A DNA stretch of 64,000 nucleotides, taken from NCBI GenBank assembly GCA_028274465.1, contig CM051457.1, forward strand, positions 58,141,550 to 58,205,549, given 5' to 3'. Both the position numbers and the translations under genes were made by a program. Shown here piece after piece: positions 21,470-32,652 of this stretch. Position 1 is the stretch's first letter. Each line of letters starts with the position of its first letter. The notes under the pieces were generated by a model. The model saw nothing but the letters and a program-made list of their open reading frames with translations, was not told where the DNA came from and searched no databases. Source of the DNA: Plantago ovata (taxonomy: Eukaryota > Streptophyta > Magnoliopsida > Lamiales > Plantaginaceae).

Positions 21470-21840
21470 AGATTGCTGAAACAGGCATTCAGCAAGCCAA
21501 AGTATGCTTACATGTATAAAGTCCCTTCCACTTATTTCTTCTAAAAGAAATGATAGTTCACTACATCATTGCTGAAACAGGCATTCAGCAAGTAGTTCCT
21601 TCAAAACGGGTATTTGTTAGGAAACTTGATCACTTGCTGAGACGGACACTCAGCAAGAGAAAAACTTTAAAGATTGCTGAAACGGGCATTCAGACAATCA
21701 AAGATACTGAAACAGGTATTCCAGTATCAAAGGAAAAACCTGAGACGGCAACTCAGCAAAGAGCAAGAACACTTCTCGGATTTTACCTAAGGATATCTCA
21801 ATATAAAAAGAATTTGCTGAGACGGGAACTCTGAAATGCC
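21470..21840 (+). repeat. Array of about seven stem-loops, CTGAR-ACRGG-YTCAG type
   Basis: Units such as TTGCTGAAACAGGCATTCAGCAA (21473 and 21570, described by halves: TTGCTGAA / TTCAGCAA), CTTGCTGAG / CTCAGCAAG at 21632-21656, ATTGCTGAA / TTCAGACAAT near 21673, GATACTG / CAGTATC near 21703 and CTGAG / CTCAG near 21750 form perfect or near-perfect stems of 5-9 bp. Their loops resemble one another (ACAGGCA, ACGGACA, ACGGGCA). Element A keeps the array at about 48500-48880. Confidence 0.8.
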
Positions 21841-22272
21841 TTTTAACTTAAAGAAATATGAGATATTTGATTAAGGGGGAATTTTCAGCAAATACAAGGC
21901 TTGTTACCTAAAAAGGTAAGTGCCAAAGTCAATTGTCCAAAATCGCTGAAAAGATTCTCATTTACTTCAACAAGCAATTAGCGCTGGGGTAAAAAGGATC
22001 AAATCCCGTGAATCAAGGTAAAATCAATTTGTGACGTTAATCATGGCACAGATAAACTCGCTGTTAATCATGACATGAAATACAATCGTGGCCATTGATT
22101 TAAAGCAGTTTTTAATCTAACGGTTGATATTACAAAGAGAAAGTGTGCTCTGACGGTTTTTGTTAGTGGACCACTACGCATTTATTGCAAAGGCTCCACT
22201 AACAAAGATGAATCTCTGTTTTACCCTTGCTGAGAACTCAAAACCATTGAGCTTCTCACACAACAGAGATAC

Positions 22273-22280
22273 TATATAAA
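22273..22280 (+). promoter_or_regulatory. Candidate internal promoter TATA box (TATATAAA) upstream of ORF3
   Basis: It lies 140 nt upstream of the ORF3 ATG (22420). Element A has the same box at 48063-48070, 150 nt upstream of its ORF3 ATG. It could start a separate ORF3 transcript; this is inference. Confidence 0.4.
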
Positions 22281-22419
22281 CAAAGAGTTAGAGAAAGATA
22301 AAATTCTTTAACTCACATTTCCTTTCTCTGCAAATTTTCTAGCATGTGCCCTGAATTCACTGTACCTCCGATCAAAAAGAAAGTTATCTTTTTCGTACAA
22401 CTCCCCTGCTATATAAGAG

Positions 22420-22873
22420 ATGGCTCCTAAGAGACAGTCCTCCAAGACCTCAAAATCGTCCAAGCTGATAGTGCTGGGAAAAGCACTACACCGGTTGAAA
22501 TTCCGGCAACCAACACAGTGAAAATTGTGTTGAAAAACGACAGAATCACTGAAAGACCCATGCCGCCTGCATATCTCGACACTGCAAAGTGTGAGCAGAT
22601 GATGCAGTGGGGCGGATTTGCCAAGGAGAAGTATATTAGATATTTCTATGAACAAGAACTGGATGAGGAAAATGAAGAGGCGTTGAATTTGATAAATCAA
22701 CAAGGCCTTCTCTTCTTCATAACTGCTCGCACTAAGAAAGTGAGCATGTTAGATACAATGGAATTCTACAATAATGCAGAAATCCAAACTCTCACTCATG
22801 GACAAGGAGTCACTGAAAAAGTGATTTCTACCTCAGTTCAAGGTGTGCAAATCATCCTGAAATGGATTGATTT
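22420..22873 (+). pseudogene. ORF3 of element S, first part
   Basis: The ATG at 22420 opens MAPKRQSSKTSKSSK, as in element A. A one-base loss near 22463 shifts the frame; the original frame resumes as VKIVLKNDRITERPMPPAYL from about 22518 and runs to ILKWIDF at the D insertion. The N-terminal domain is rich in charged residues and has no signal peptide or membrane segment that I can see. I do not recognise a family with certainty. In Sireviruses the gene in this place is often called envelope-like, but nothing in this part shows an envelope protein. It continues at 32653. Confidence 0.75.
22869..22873. repeat. TSD of element D, left copy (GATTT)
   Basis: Matched by 32653-32657. The uninterrupted ORF3 of element A confirms a single copy at the empty site. 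Confidence 0.95.
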
Positions 22874-24981
22874 TGTAAGAAAATATGGTCAGAGTTACCC
22901 CCAGGGTACGCAACGGAATTTCAAAAATTTTCTTAACATGCAGGTTAATTGATCATGTATATACCGTATATATTAAACACGTCAATTAGAAGACTTACAA
23001 TACTCCAAAAGAAAGCACAGGTACCAAGTCTTCGTAATAGTCCGATGTATCTTCTCCTTCGTCGAAGTCGAAGATATCTGCAATACTTTGATTATCTGCA
23101 AGACAATAAAAGTTAGTTTCCAGCTCCTAGAACCTCAACCTTGGTATCCACGGATGAACAGCTTATCGGAAAGAATGCTAGGATATTCTTTGTGTGGCCA
23201 AGAAGATGGGGCGGAGGTTTTCCTCCGGTGAGGGGTGGCGCGCGCGTGGCTGGTATGGAGGTAGGGGAGAGCTTTTATTTTCTCTAAGGAAACTGGTAGA
23301 AAGAATGATATTCAAATCTGTTTGTTGAATCAACCATGATAAAAGCTCTCTAATAGTCTACTATATATAGTAGTCAATAGAAGCCTAATGAATAATCAAT
23401 TAGACTTCATAAAGGAATAAGAATCTAATCCTTATCGCACTAGGAAACCAATTCAAGTCTAGATTCATTCCCAAACAAGTTAGAACTCAATCAGGAAAAT
23501 CTAACTTATCCCTTGGACTTCTAATAGAGGAAGGAGTCGGACTCCTTCCCATACTCCAGCTGCGCGCGCGCGCGCGTGTCCCAAGGGTGATAGGTGGGTC
23601 CCAATTTTGGGACCCACTTATAGTTCTAAGGCAATTCAAACTCCAAGTAGATTTTGCCCATGTGCATATATTAATTCTAAATTAATATATCCTTTCAAAT
23701 CAAACCTCTATTATATTTCTAAAATATAATCTCTAATCGTATTTACATAAAATACAATTAGTCAGCCATTTCAATTAATAATTCCAAATCATTAACTGAG
23801 CCACAAATTATTATAATTAATTCCAAATCAATTATAATCCATAAATCACAATTAATTCCAAATTAATTGCGATTCCATCTTCAAGGATATTCGGATAAGC
23901 TGAATCACCACATAGTGTGACCCATAGGGCCTCATTGTATTAAGAAAGTCCTAGACTAGGCAAAATGGAATTCCTAGACTGTTCCATTTGCAATATTAAT
24001 ACATGAGGAGGTTTGAGAGGTTTCTCAAAGCAAACCCTTTCGTTGCGAAGTCTGTTGCGCTCAACGCGGTGATGGTAACGTCCCTTCATCTGACTGACTC
24101 GAATGCATCTAGGATCGATGAAGTGTCTATCCCAATAATACATCCACGGGCGTCTTCAGTGAGTTGCATGGTGAATCCAATATCTATTATGACTATCATA
24201 ATAATATTGATACGCTGGCCAGCGGTTTTACCAATCACAACTATGAACGACTATGAGCAGTGCTCTCTTGTGCTACACATGAGAGATGAATCCTTCACAG
24301 AAACACTTATAATCCCCATTTGTATGTAGCCATAATCCTGGATCGTGTCTTGGGTCAACTGCTTATTCAGAGCTGACATCGACGGGTCCACAAAGGATAT
24401 GGGGCAACAAATGTGATGATAAAGTCCTGTAAGTCCAAAGGACGACTGGCATCACTTCGACAACTTACCGGTTCCAATAGACACTTCGGTGTAGAGTATA
24501 CATCGATGGGAGTGTCCGGCGGGTACTTCCATTGTTCGTTAATCACCCTTCGAACAACTATGCGCAGTTATGGGAACGTTTGTTGATTGTCCAACAATCC
24601 GTTCCGTGGCCGTGGGATCGGCTCACACTTGCTCCAACAAGTATAACCTCCACGCATACTAGTCTCAGCTGGTTCATTCAGACCCCTACATCCGATATGA
24701 ACCTCGACTAGGGAGAGTTTGGGATAGATGATAACTCACATAGCTCCCACTATCTGTGTGATCGGTCATCTTTCCGAGGGGACATGTTTAATATCAATAC
24801 AGACAGGAATAGAGATATGACATGCTGCATGCCTAGTGTAATATAAATATGAAAGTGATACTCAATAGTCAAACAACAAACATATATTATATTACGTTGA
24901 CCTGTGTAATAGTACATATATGCCCTCTATAAGGGCTGCATGCCCTTAATAAGGACTGTCTCTAGGACATATACACTATCA
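22874..24981 (-). repeat. Element D 3' LTR (2108 bp)
   Basis: On the coding strand it starts TGATAGTGTATATGTCC and ends TTTTCTTACA. It contains an alternating CG run (about 23563-23577) and the palindrome CTACTATATATAGTAG (23358-23373). A 108-codon open frame at 24003-24329 recurs in the other LTR only because the LTRs are copies. Confidence 0.95.
23358..23373 (-). promoter_or_regulatory. Palindromic TATA candidate CTACTATATATAGTAG
   Basis: A perfect 16-bp palindrome about 1.6 kb into the LTR on the coding strand. It recurs at 31031-31046, with one change in F near 55926-55941, and again near 63680. Position fits a U3/R boundary; promoter role is inferred. Confidence 0.4.
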
Positions 24982-24993
24982 ATCTCCCACTTG
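24982..24993 (-). other. Polypurine tract of element D
   Basis: AAGTGGGAGAT on the minus strand directly precedes the 3' LTR. The pol stop codon (24996-24998) lies only a few bases upstream. Confidence 0.85.
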
Positions 24994-24995
24994 GA

Positions 24996-27900
24996 CTAGA
25001 GCCAGTCACCTTTATGCTTAATACCCTGATTAGCATAATGTCTTAAGTGGACATCCACTGATAAGACCTTGGTGAAAGGATCTGCCACGTTGTCCGTGGT
25101 AGAGACACGTTCTGTACTAACTTCTCCTCTATCAATAATCTCACGTATAACGTGATACTTTTTAAGTACATGTTTGTTCTTGTTTGTAGATCTAGGCTCC
25201 TTGGCTTGAGCGACGACGCCCGTATTGTCACAATAAATCGTTATTGGACTAGGAGCAGGAACAACCCTCAATTCCTTCAAGAACTCTGAAATCCAGACAG
25301 CTTCTTTCGATGCTTCTGATGCAGCAATGTACTCGGCTTCTATGGATGAGTCAGCAATCGTGGCTTGCTTAGAACTCTTCCAACAGATAGCTCCTCCGTT
25401 CAATTTGAATACGTATCCTGTCTGTGACTTAAAGTCATCAGGATCTGATTCAAATCCAGCGTCGACATAACCAGACATCTTTAATTCTGGTTCTCCACCA
25501 AACACGAAGAACATCTCCTTAGTCCGTCGAAGGTACTTAAGAATGTTCTTTACAGCAGTCCAGTGAGGTACTCCTGGATTCTGTTGGTGTCGACAAGTGA
25601 CACTAAGCGCATATGCCACATCGGGCGTTGTGCAATTCATTGCATACATTATAGACCCTACTGCCGAAGCATAGGGCACACGATTCATTGCCTTTCTTTC
25701 TTTATCAGTTTTAGGACTATACTTAACTGATAAGACAATCCCATGCCTAGCTGGGAGAAAGCCTCTCTTTGAGTCGTCCATCTTATAACGCTTCAGTATT
25801 TTGTCGATGTAGGTGGACTGTGTCAATCCTAACATCCTCTTGGATCTATCTGTATAGATCTTTATCCCTAGGATGTAGTTCGCTTCACCCAAGTCCTTCA
25901 TTGAGAAGGTACTTGATAACCAAACTTTAGTCTCTTCTAGCATAGAGACATTGTTTCCCATGATCAAAATGTCATCAACATAGATGATCATGAAAACGAC
26001 TCCCTTGTCGTTGTGCCTAGTATAGACACATGGATCTTCTACGCTTCTGACGAAGTCAAAGGAATTGACAGATTCATCAAAGCGGATATTCCAGCTCCTA
26101 GACGCTTGCTTTAGCCCATAGATGGATCTTTATAATTTGCATACAGCAGTTAGCCTGGTTTTACTAATAAAACCTTCCGGATGTACCATATAGACCTCTT
26201 CCTCAAGGTTGCCATTGAGGAAGGCAGTCTTTACATCCATCTGCCAGATCTCATAATCATAGTAGGCAGCTATCGCAAGTAGAATTCGAATAGACTTCAA
26301 TTTTGCTACCGGTGAAAAGGTTTCATCGTAATCGATGCCATACCTTTGCGTGTAGCCTTTCGCCACAAGTCTAGCCTTATGCGTTTGTACCTTGCCATCG
26401 GCATTTGTCTTTCATTTAAAGACCCATTTGCACCCAATAGGTCTAACCCCTTGGGGCAAGTCTACCAAGCTCCAAACTTGGTTCAGGTACATGGAGTCCA
26501 TTTCCAATTCCATGGCCTCTTGCCATTTGTCTGAGTCAATATCAATTATTACCTCTTTGTAGGTCTGGAGATCTTCCCGATCTGATAAGCCGACATCAAG
26601 TTCACTGATGTCTTCTATCATAAGGCTTTGCTTCTTAGGTCCTTTTAGGATCCTCTTCGACCTACGGAGCTCGACTGGTTCTGGTGATTTTCTTTTCTGG
26701 CTTTGTGTAACACGAACATTATCAGTGGGCACTGATGCAGCTGGTCGCGCGCCGCGACCCTGTTCCCTAGCGGGAGGCTGCTCTTGTGCAACTTGTTGCA
26801 CAGGTTGATTGACAACGGGTTCTATTGGTGTGGTTTCAACTGTTGATCTAATCATAGGACTCCCACTGACTATGACATGCCTAGCAAGTGTCATATCATT
26901 ACCCTTGTCTGCTTCGAAAGCTCCCACTGAACTTGAGTCCAAATCAGAAGATTTAGAGAACTCATGTTCGCGCGTGTAAATGTCTTGAATTTCTTCAAGT
27001 TCTATCATGTCATCTAACCTCTCTTCTTCGAGGTATTCTGCTTCGAAAAACTTGACGTTTCTAGATACTATCACCTTGTGATCTTCAGAATGATAGAATT
27101 CGTAGCCTCTCGTCTGACGAGGATAGCCTATGAAATATACTTTGACACCCTTGGCATCTAAGTTATCAGTGAGCATCAGTTTGACTATCGCAGGACAACC
27201 CCAAGGTCTAAGGTAGCCCAGTGAGGGCTTCTTTCGTTTCCATAACTCATAAGGAGTTTTCTCCACTGATTTAGATGGTACACGGTTCAGAATGTAGATT
27301 GCAGTTTGTAGTGCATATCCCCATAGATATTTTGGAAGAGTCGAGAATCCAATCATTGATATTACCATGTCTAACAGGGTTCGATTCCTTCTCTCAGACA
27401 CACCATTCAATTGTGGTGTTCCAGGAGGGGTCCATTGCAATTGAATTCCATTTTCCTTCAAGTAGTCGATAAATTCTTCACTAAGGTATTCACCTCCTCG
27501 ATCTGATCGAAGAGTGACTATCCTTTGGTTCAATTCATTCTCGACCTCATTCCTAAACTCCTTGAATTTCCCAAAGGTCTCGGATTTTTTCTTCATAAGA
27601 TAAATATATCCATCCCTTGAGAAATCGTCAGTAAAGGTAATGAAGTAAGGATAACCCCCACGCGCATGGACTTTAAAGGGTCCACATACATCGGTATGTA
27701 TGAGCTCTAAGCAGCGAGTGGCACGAACACCTTGGCCAACAAAAGGTTTGTTCGTCATCTTACCCTTAACAGATGATTCACATGTACCATATGATTCAAA
27801 ATCAAATGGTTCTAAGTAGTCCAACTTCCTTAGTCTTTGAATCCGTGTTTCATTGATATGGCCTAGCCGACAATGCCATAGATAAGATGGATTATTCTTC

Positions 27901-28570
27901 CTACTTGAAGACGGTTGTTTGTTATGTATGTGAAAAAAAGGTAGACTACTTTGCAAAATATATAAACCACTCACTAAGCGAGCTTTTCCATAATACTGGT
28001 CATTTAATGAAAAATAACAAGTATTATTAGCAAATCGAAAGGTAAAACCCAAATTGTCCAACAATGGAATGGAAATAATATTTCTGACAATGGATGGAAC
28101 AAAATAAACGTTATCAAGTTCTAAACATTGTCCCGAAGGTAAATCTATCTTGCAGCGTCCAACGCGTTTGGCTTCAACTAGATTGCCGTTCCCAACATGC
28201 AAGTCGATTTCACCCCTGCACATTATTACAAATGTGTGAGCCACAGGCTGTATCCAATACCCAATCATTGGAGTCAAAAGTAGTCATGTTCATTTCAATA
28301 ACAAACATACATGAGCTAGAAGCGGGTGGCTTCTTAGCTTGATCTGCCCTCAGCTTAGGGCAATCTTTCTTCCAGTGGCCCTTGAGTTTGCAATAGAGAC
28401 AAATCTCGATCTTAAGTCGAAACTTAGCCATCCTACGATTGCGCCCATTCTTGACACCCCTTTTCCTTTTGGGTCTACGATTGACCCTTAGGAACTCGTT
28501 GGCACTGGGTCTCTCAGCAATCAACTCTGTTGCTACCCCGACATTGGGATTCTGAATAGATTGCAACAAT
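24996..28570 (-). pseudogene. Element D pol: zinc knuckle, protease, integrase, RT, RNase H (broken)
   Basis: On the minus strand, 28570-28210 carries the gag zinc knuckle CLYCKLKGHWKKDC and the protease signature DTACGSHIC. Integrase follows (28277-26800): [11 protein letters not shown] zinc region in which the expected CESC is CESS, then [16 protein letters not shown] and the [10 protein letters not shown] stretch. RT has QMDVKTAFLNGNLEEEVYM and YVDDILIMG (from 25991). RNase H has YVDAGFESDP, SIEAEYIA, YCDNTGVVAQAK and DNVADPFTK, ending in a stop at 24996. A TGA replaces an Arg codon at about 26412 and a TAA follows CKL at about 26130. There are also frameshifts near 28240 and 26050. It lacks function as read. 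Confidence 0.9.
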
Positions 28571-29058
28571 CTTTACACGATCAAGATAATGGAAGCCTTA
28601 GATTCTAGCTCCAAGCCATATCCAACAAGTTGTAAGAGAAAGTCAATCAATGACTTGACTTGTTCAGGCGACAGCTCTTCTGTCCCAAGTCTTTGGATAA
28701 GCATGATCTTGATAGCTTCGAACCCTTCACACATCCTTGGAGTATCCAAGAATGAGCAGAGATATCTCACAATCTCATATGGTTCCTTGTCTCGACATGG
28801 TCCAACCATATTGTCAAACATAGCATTCAGCAACAAGTTCTTTACAAACTCGGCCCTTTCCACTGACATTTCATAATATCAATCATAGGTTGCCGTAGTG
28901 AATTCAGTGGGAGGTGGAGGGATAGGTTCGTCCAACACGTACTCAACCTCGTTGTACCATAGCACCTTTCGTACCTCATGGATCCAATCCACGTAGTTTG
29001 GTCCTGTTAGCTTTTGCAACTCCAAGTTGGCAATAAGCTCGGAGGACGGTATAGCCAT
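28571..29058 (-). pseudogene. Element D gag (broken), different from F gag
   Basis: The ATG at 29058 opens MAIPSSELIANLELQKLTGP followed by NYVDWIHEVRKVL, a copia capsid start. The frame stops at 28879, and the second half continues in another frame (LLLNAMFDNMVGPCRDKEPY to about 28573) before the zinc knuckle at about 28390. Its protein differs strongly from F gag although the flanking leader, protease and pol are close to identical. Confidence 0.8.
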
Positions 29059-30533
29059 TTCTATTTTCCTAAGGAGAAATAATATAGAACGAAAATAATA
29101 AATCAACCATTGAAATACTATTTTTAAATACACAGTCAACATAACTAAACAACAAGGTCCTTTAGCTGTTTAGCTCCCACTATTTTCACATATGATTGCC
29201 CCCAAAACAAACATACGGGTAATGTCCAACAAGTTACCGTGTGGCCAAGATCCAAATCCATACTATGCTATACTCCAACGGGGGATGGTCGCATAGCATA
29301 ATATGACCGGTAGGACTATCCAATTGCGTCACGCAACTCTTGGGTGTTAAATCTAATTTAACCCGATGCTCTACATATTGTACCTATCGAGGTCGCTAGA
29401 TACAATATGCAGTAAGTTATAACCACAGGCTTACTCTAATCTGACGATCACTGCGAGTCTGCAAGACGAGGTTGCCAATGTAGGGAAACACAATGAAAGT
29501 TCAGAATTAAAGCACTCCATGGAAAGCATCTCAGAAATACATATATGTACATATTTCTGCACTTATATTGGTTGGGGCTTGTAGCTTGAGGGTTGTTATC
29601 AGTCATCTACAAACAAATAAGGTCGCCGCCTACCCAACATGCATGAGCGGTCTACACGTAATGGATGCCGCCTATCCATTCTAGTTCTAAACGCGGTCAA
29701 GCACACAATGGGCGCCGCCTACCCATACATAAAATATGCGGTCCGAAAAATAAGAGGGCGCCGCCTACCCTCGCATGCATAGCGGTCGAACGGAAAGTAA
29801 AATACATGGTATTTAAACATGCATTGTCAAACAATAGCATATCGAGCAAACAAACAAGTAGTAGCCTATGTGGATGCCAAATGACTTCATAACTTCATTA
29901 TGAAAATTATAATCCCATACTTATAATCTCTATGAAAAAATTGAAAATTTGGACTAGATTGAAAAATCGAAAATTCTATTGACCAGGTAGCAATTTTCGA
30001 AAACCCGAAGGACTCAATTGTAATTTTCGAAACCTTGGAGGTGTTAAATCTAAAATTCAAAAGTAGAAGGACTTATTTGTAATAAACAACAAATTGATAA
30101 ATCACAAATAAACCCCTTAACTTTATACTAATTAAAGTTAACTCCTCTAGTTACAAATAATTACAACTAAATCATATTTATATTCCAAATATAAAATTCA
30201 ATCCTCAAAATTTTCAAAATTCGATTTTGGGTCCAACCCGGGAAAAATATATATATATATTAAAATACGGGATGGGGCTTGGCCTCGTCCCCTAACGTGT
30301 CTGCGGTCGTAGGCGCCCGCAGCCTGCGGCACGCAGGCACGAGCGCTTGCGTCGCGCAGGCGGCCGGTCACATATATATATATTTAATTAATTTTTTTTT
30401 TTTTAAATTATAAATTCTAAATTTATATAAAACCAAAACTTTTTAAAATCGAATTAATCATAGAATCAATTGCATCCACATAAACTACAAAATCATACAA
30501 CATATATACGTATATACGTAATCAATTAACCAG
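29059..30533 (-). other. Element D leader (5' untranslated region)
   Basis: About 1.5 kb lies between the primer site and gag. No supported ORF. It holds a tandem hairpin array (29616-29790), a GC-rich block (30273-30365) and AT-rich runs. Similar leader in F at 61726-63186. Confidence 0.8.
29616..29790 (-). repeat. Leader hairpin array, common loop GCCGCCT (AGGCGGC on coding strand)
   Basis: Stem-loops AATGGAT-GCCGCCT-ATCCATT (29660-29680), ATGGGC-GCCGCCT-ACCCAT (29708-29726) and GAGGGC-GCCGCCT-ACCCTC (29754-29772) are spaced about 47 bp apart. A weaker first unit lies at 29616-29637. The word GCGGTC alternates with them (29647, 29692, 29739, 29782). Stem bases vary together between units. 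Confidence 0.85.
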
Positions 30534-30545
30534 GCTCTGATACCA
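30534..30545 (-). other. Primer-binding site of D, tRNA-Met
   Basis: TGGTATCAGAGC on the minus strand, one base from the 5' LTR. Confidence 0.95.
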
Positions 30546-30546
30546 C

Positions 30547-32652
30547 TGTAATAAAATATGGTCAGAGTTACCCCTAGGGTACGCAGCGGAATTTCAAAAA
30601 TTTTCTCAACATGCAGGTTAATTGATCATGTATATACCGTATATATTAAACACGTCAATTAGAAGACTTACAATACTCCAAAAGCAAGCATATGTACCAA
30701 GTCTTCGTAATAGTCCGGTGTATCTTCTCCTTCGTCGAAGTCGAAGATATCTGCAATACTTTGATTATCTGCAAGACAATAAAAGTTAGTTTCCAGCTCC
30801 TTGAACCTCAACCTTGGTATCCACGGATGAACAGCTTATCGGAAAGAATGCTAGGATATTCTTTGTGTGCACAAGAAGATGGGGCAGCGGTTTTCCTTCG
30901 GTGAGGGGTGGCGCGCGCGTGGCTGGTATGGAGGTAGGGGAGAGCTTTTATTTTCTCTAAGAAAACTGGTAGAAAGAATGATATTTAAATCTGTCTGTTG
31001 AATCAACCATGATAAAAGCTCTCTAATAGTCTACTATATATAGTAGTCAATAGAAGCCTAATGAATAATCAATTAGACTTCATAAAGGAATAGGAATCTA
31101 ATTCTTATCGCACTAGGAAACCAATTCAAGTCTAGATTCATTCCCAATCAAGTTAGAACTCAATCAGGAAAATCTAACTTATCCCTTGCACTTCTAATAG
31201 AGGAAGGAGTCGGACTCCTTCCCCTACTCCAGCTGCGCGCGCGCGCGTGTCCCAAGGGTGATAGGTGGGTCCCGATTTTGGGACCCACTTATAGTTCTAA
31301 GGCAATTCAAACTCCAAGTAGATTTTGCCCATGTGCATATATTAATTCTAAATTAACATATCCTTTCAAATCAAACCTCTATTATATTTCTAAAATATAA
31401 TCTCTAGTTGTATTTACATAAAATACAATTAGTCAGCCATTTCAATTAATAATTCCGAATCAATAATTGCACCACAAATTATTATAATTAATTCCAAATC
31501 AATTATAATCCATCAATCACAATTAATTCCAAATTAATTGCGATTCCATCTTCAAGGATATTCGGATAAGCTGAATCACCACATAGTGTGACCCATAGGG
31601 CCTCATTGTATTAAACAAGTCCTAGACTAGGCAAAATGGAATTCATAGACGGTTCCATTTGCAATATTAATACATGAGGACGTTTGTGAGGTTTCTCAAA
31701 GCAAACCCTTTCGTTGCGAAGTCTGTTGCGCTCAACGCGGCGATGGTAACGTCCCTTCATCTGACTGACTCGAAAGCATCTAGGATCGATGAAGTGTCTA
31801 TCCCAATAATACATCCACGGGCGTCTTCAGTGAGTTGCATGGTGAATCCAATATCTATTATGACTATCATAATAATATTGATACGCTGGCCAGCAGTTTT
31901 ACCAATCACAACTATGAACGACTATGAGCAGTGCTCTCCTGTGCTACACATGAGAGATGAATCCTTCACAGAAACACTTATCATCCCGATTTGTATGTAG
32001 CCATAATCCTGGATCGTGTCATGGGTCAACTGCTTATTCAGAGCTGACATCGACGGGTCCACCAAGGATATGGGGCAACAAATGTGATGATAAAGTCCTG
32101 TAAGTCCAAAGGACGACTGGCATCACTTCGACAACTTACCGGTTCCCATAGACACTTCGGTGTAGAGTATACATCGATGGGAGTGTCCGGTGAGTACTTC
32201 CATTGTTCAGTAATCACCCTTCGAACAATTATGCGCAGTTATGGGAACGTTTCTTGATTGTCCAACAATCCGTTCCGTGGCCGTGGGATCGGCTCACACT
32301 TGCTCCAACAAGTATAACCTCCACGCATACTAGTCTCAGCAGGTTCATTCAGACCCCTACATCCGAGATGAACCTCGACTAGGGTGAGTTTGGGATAGAT
32401 GATAACTCACATAGCTCCCACTATCTGTGTGATCGGTCATCTATCCGAGGGGACATGTTTAATATCAATACAGACAGGAATAGAGATATGACATGCTGCA
32501 TGCCTGGTGTAATATAAATATGAAAGCGATACTCAATAGTCAAACAACAAACATATATTATATTACGTTGACCTGTGTAATAGTACATATATGCCCTCTA
32601 TAAGGGATGCATGTCCTTAATAAGGAATGTCTCTAGGACATATACACTATCA
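30547..32652 (-). repeat. Element D 5' LTR (2106 bp)
   Basis: Matches 22874-24981 along its length. Ends ACACTATCA on the plus map before the TSD at 32653-32657. Confidence 0.95.

Larger units (their letters stand above)
21453..22419 (+). other. Spacer between pol and ORF3 of element S
   Basis: About 970 bp without a supported protein. It holds the hairpin array (21470-21840), an AG-rich stretch with GGGGGAATTTTCAGC (about 21877), and a TATA-like box (22273) before ORF3. The same arrangement is in A on the minus strand at 47914-48897. Confidence 0.8.
22874..32652 (-). mobile_element. Complete Ty1/copia element D (9.8 kb)
   Basis: LTRs of 2108 bp (22874-24981) and 2106 bp (30547-32652) are flanked by the TSD GATTT. 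Read on the minus strand the order is 5' LTR, primer site, 1.5-kb leader with a hairpin array, gag, protease, integrase, RT-RNase H, PPT, 3' LTR. About 8 differences in the first 185 aligned LTR bases suggest moderate age. It lies antisense in ORF3 of S. It is non-functional because of several stops and frameshifts. Confidence 0.95.

Noticed and set aside
21470-21840. CRISPR-like array of regular repeats
   Set aside because: Units are hairpins of varying sequence and spacing in a plant retrotransposon, without uniform repeats and spacers.
22308-22703. Minus-strand ORF across the start of ORF3 (also plus-strand 47527-47874)
   Set aside because: Antisense shadow of ORF3; the conserved reading is on the element coding strand.
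23563-23577. Alternating CG run as a special Z-DNA signal
   Set aside because: A short, length-variable simple repeat in LTRs; nothing beyond composition supports a function.
24003-24329. 108-codon ORF repeated in D LTRs (31674-32000) and partly in F (56632-56889)
   Set aside because: It recurs only because LTRs are copies, lies antisense to the element and is shortened in F.
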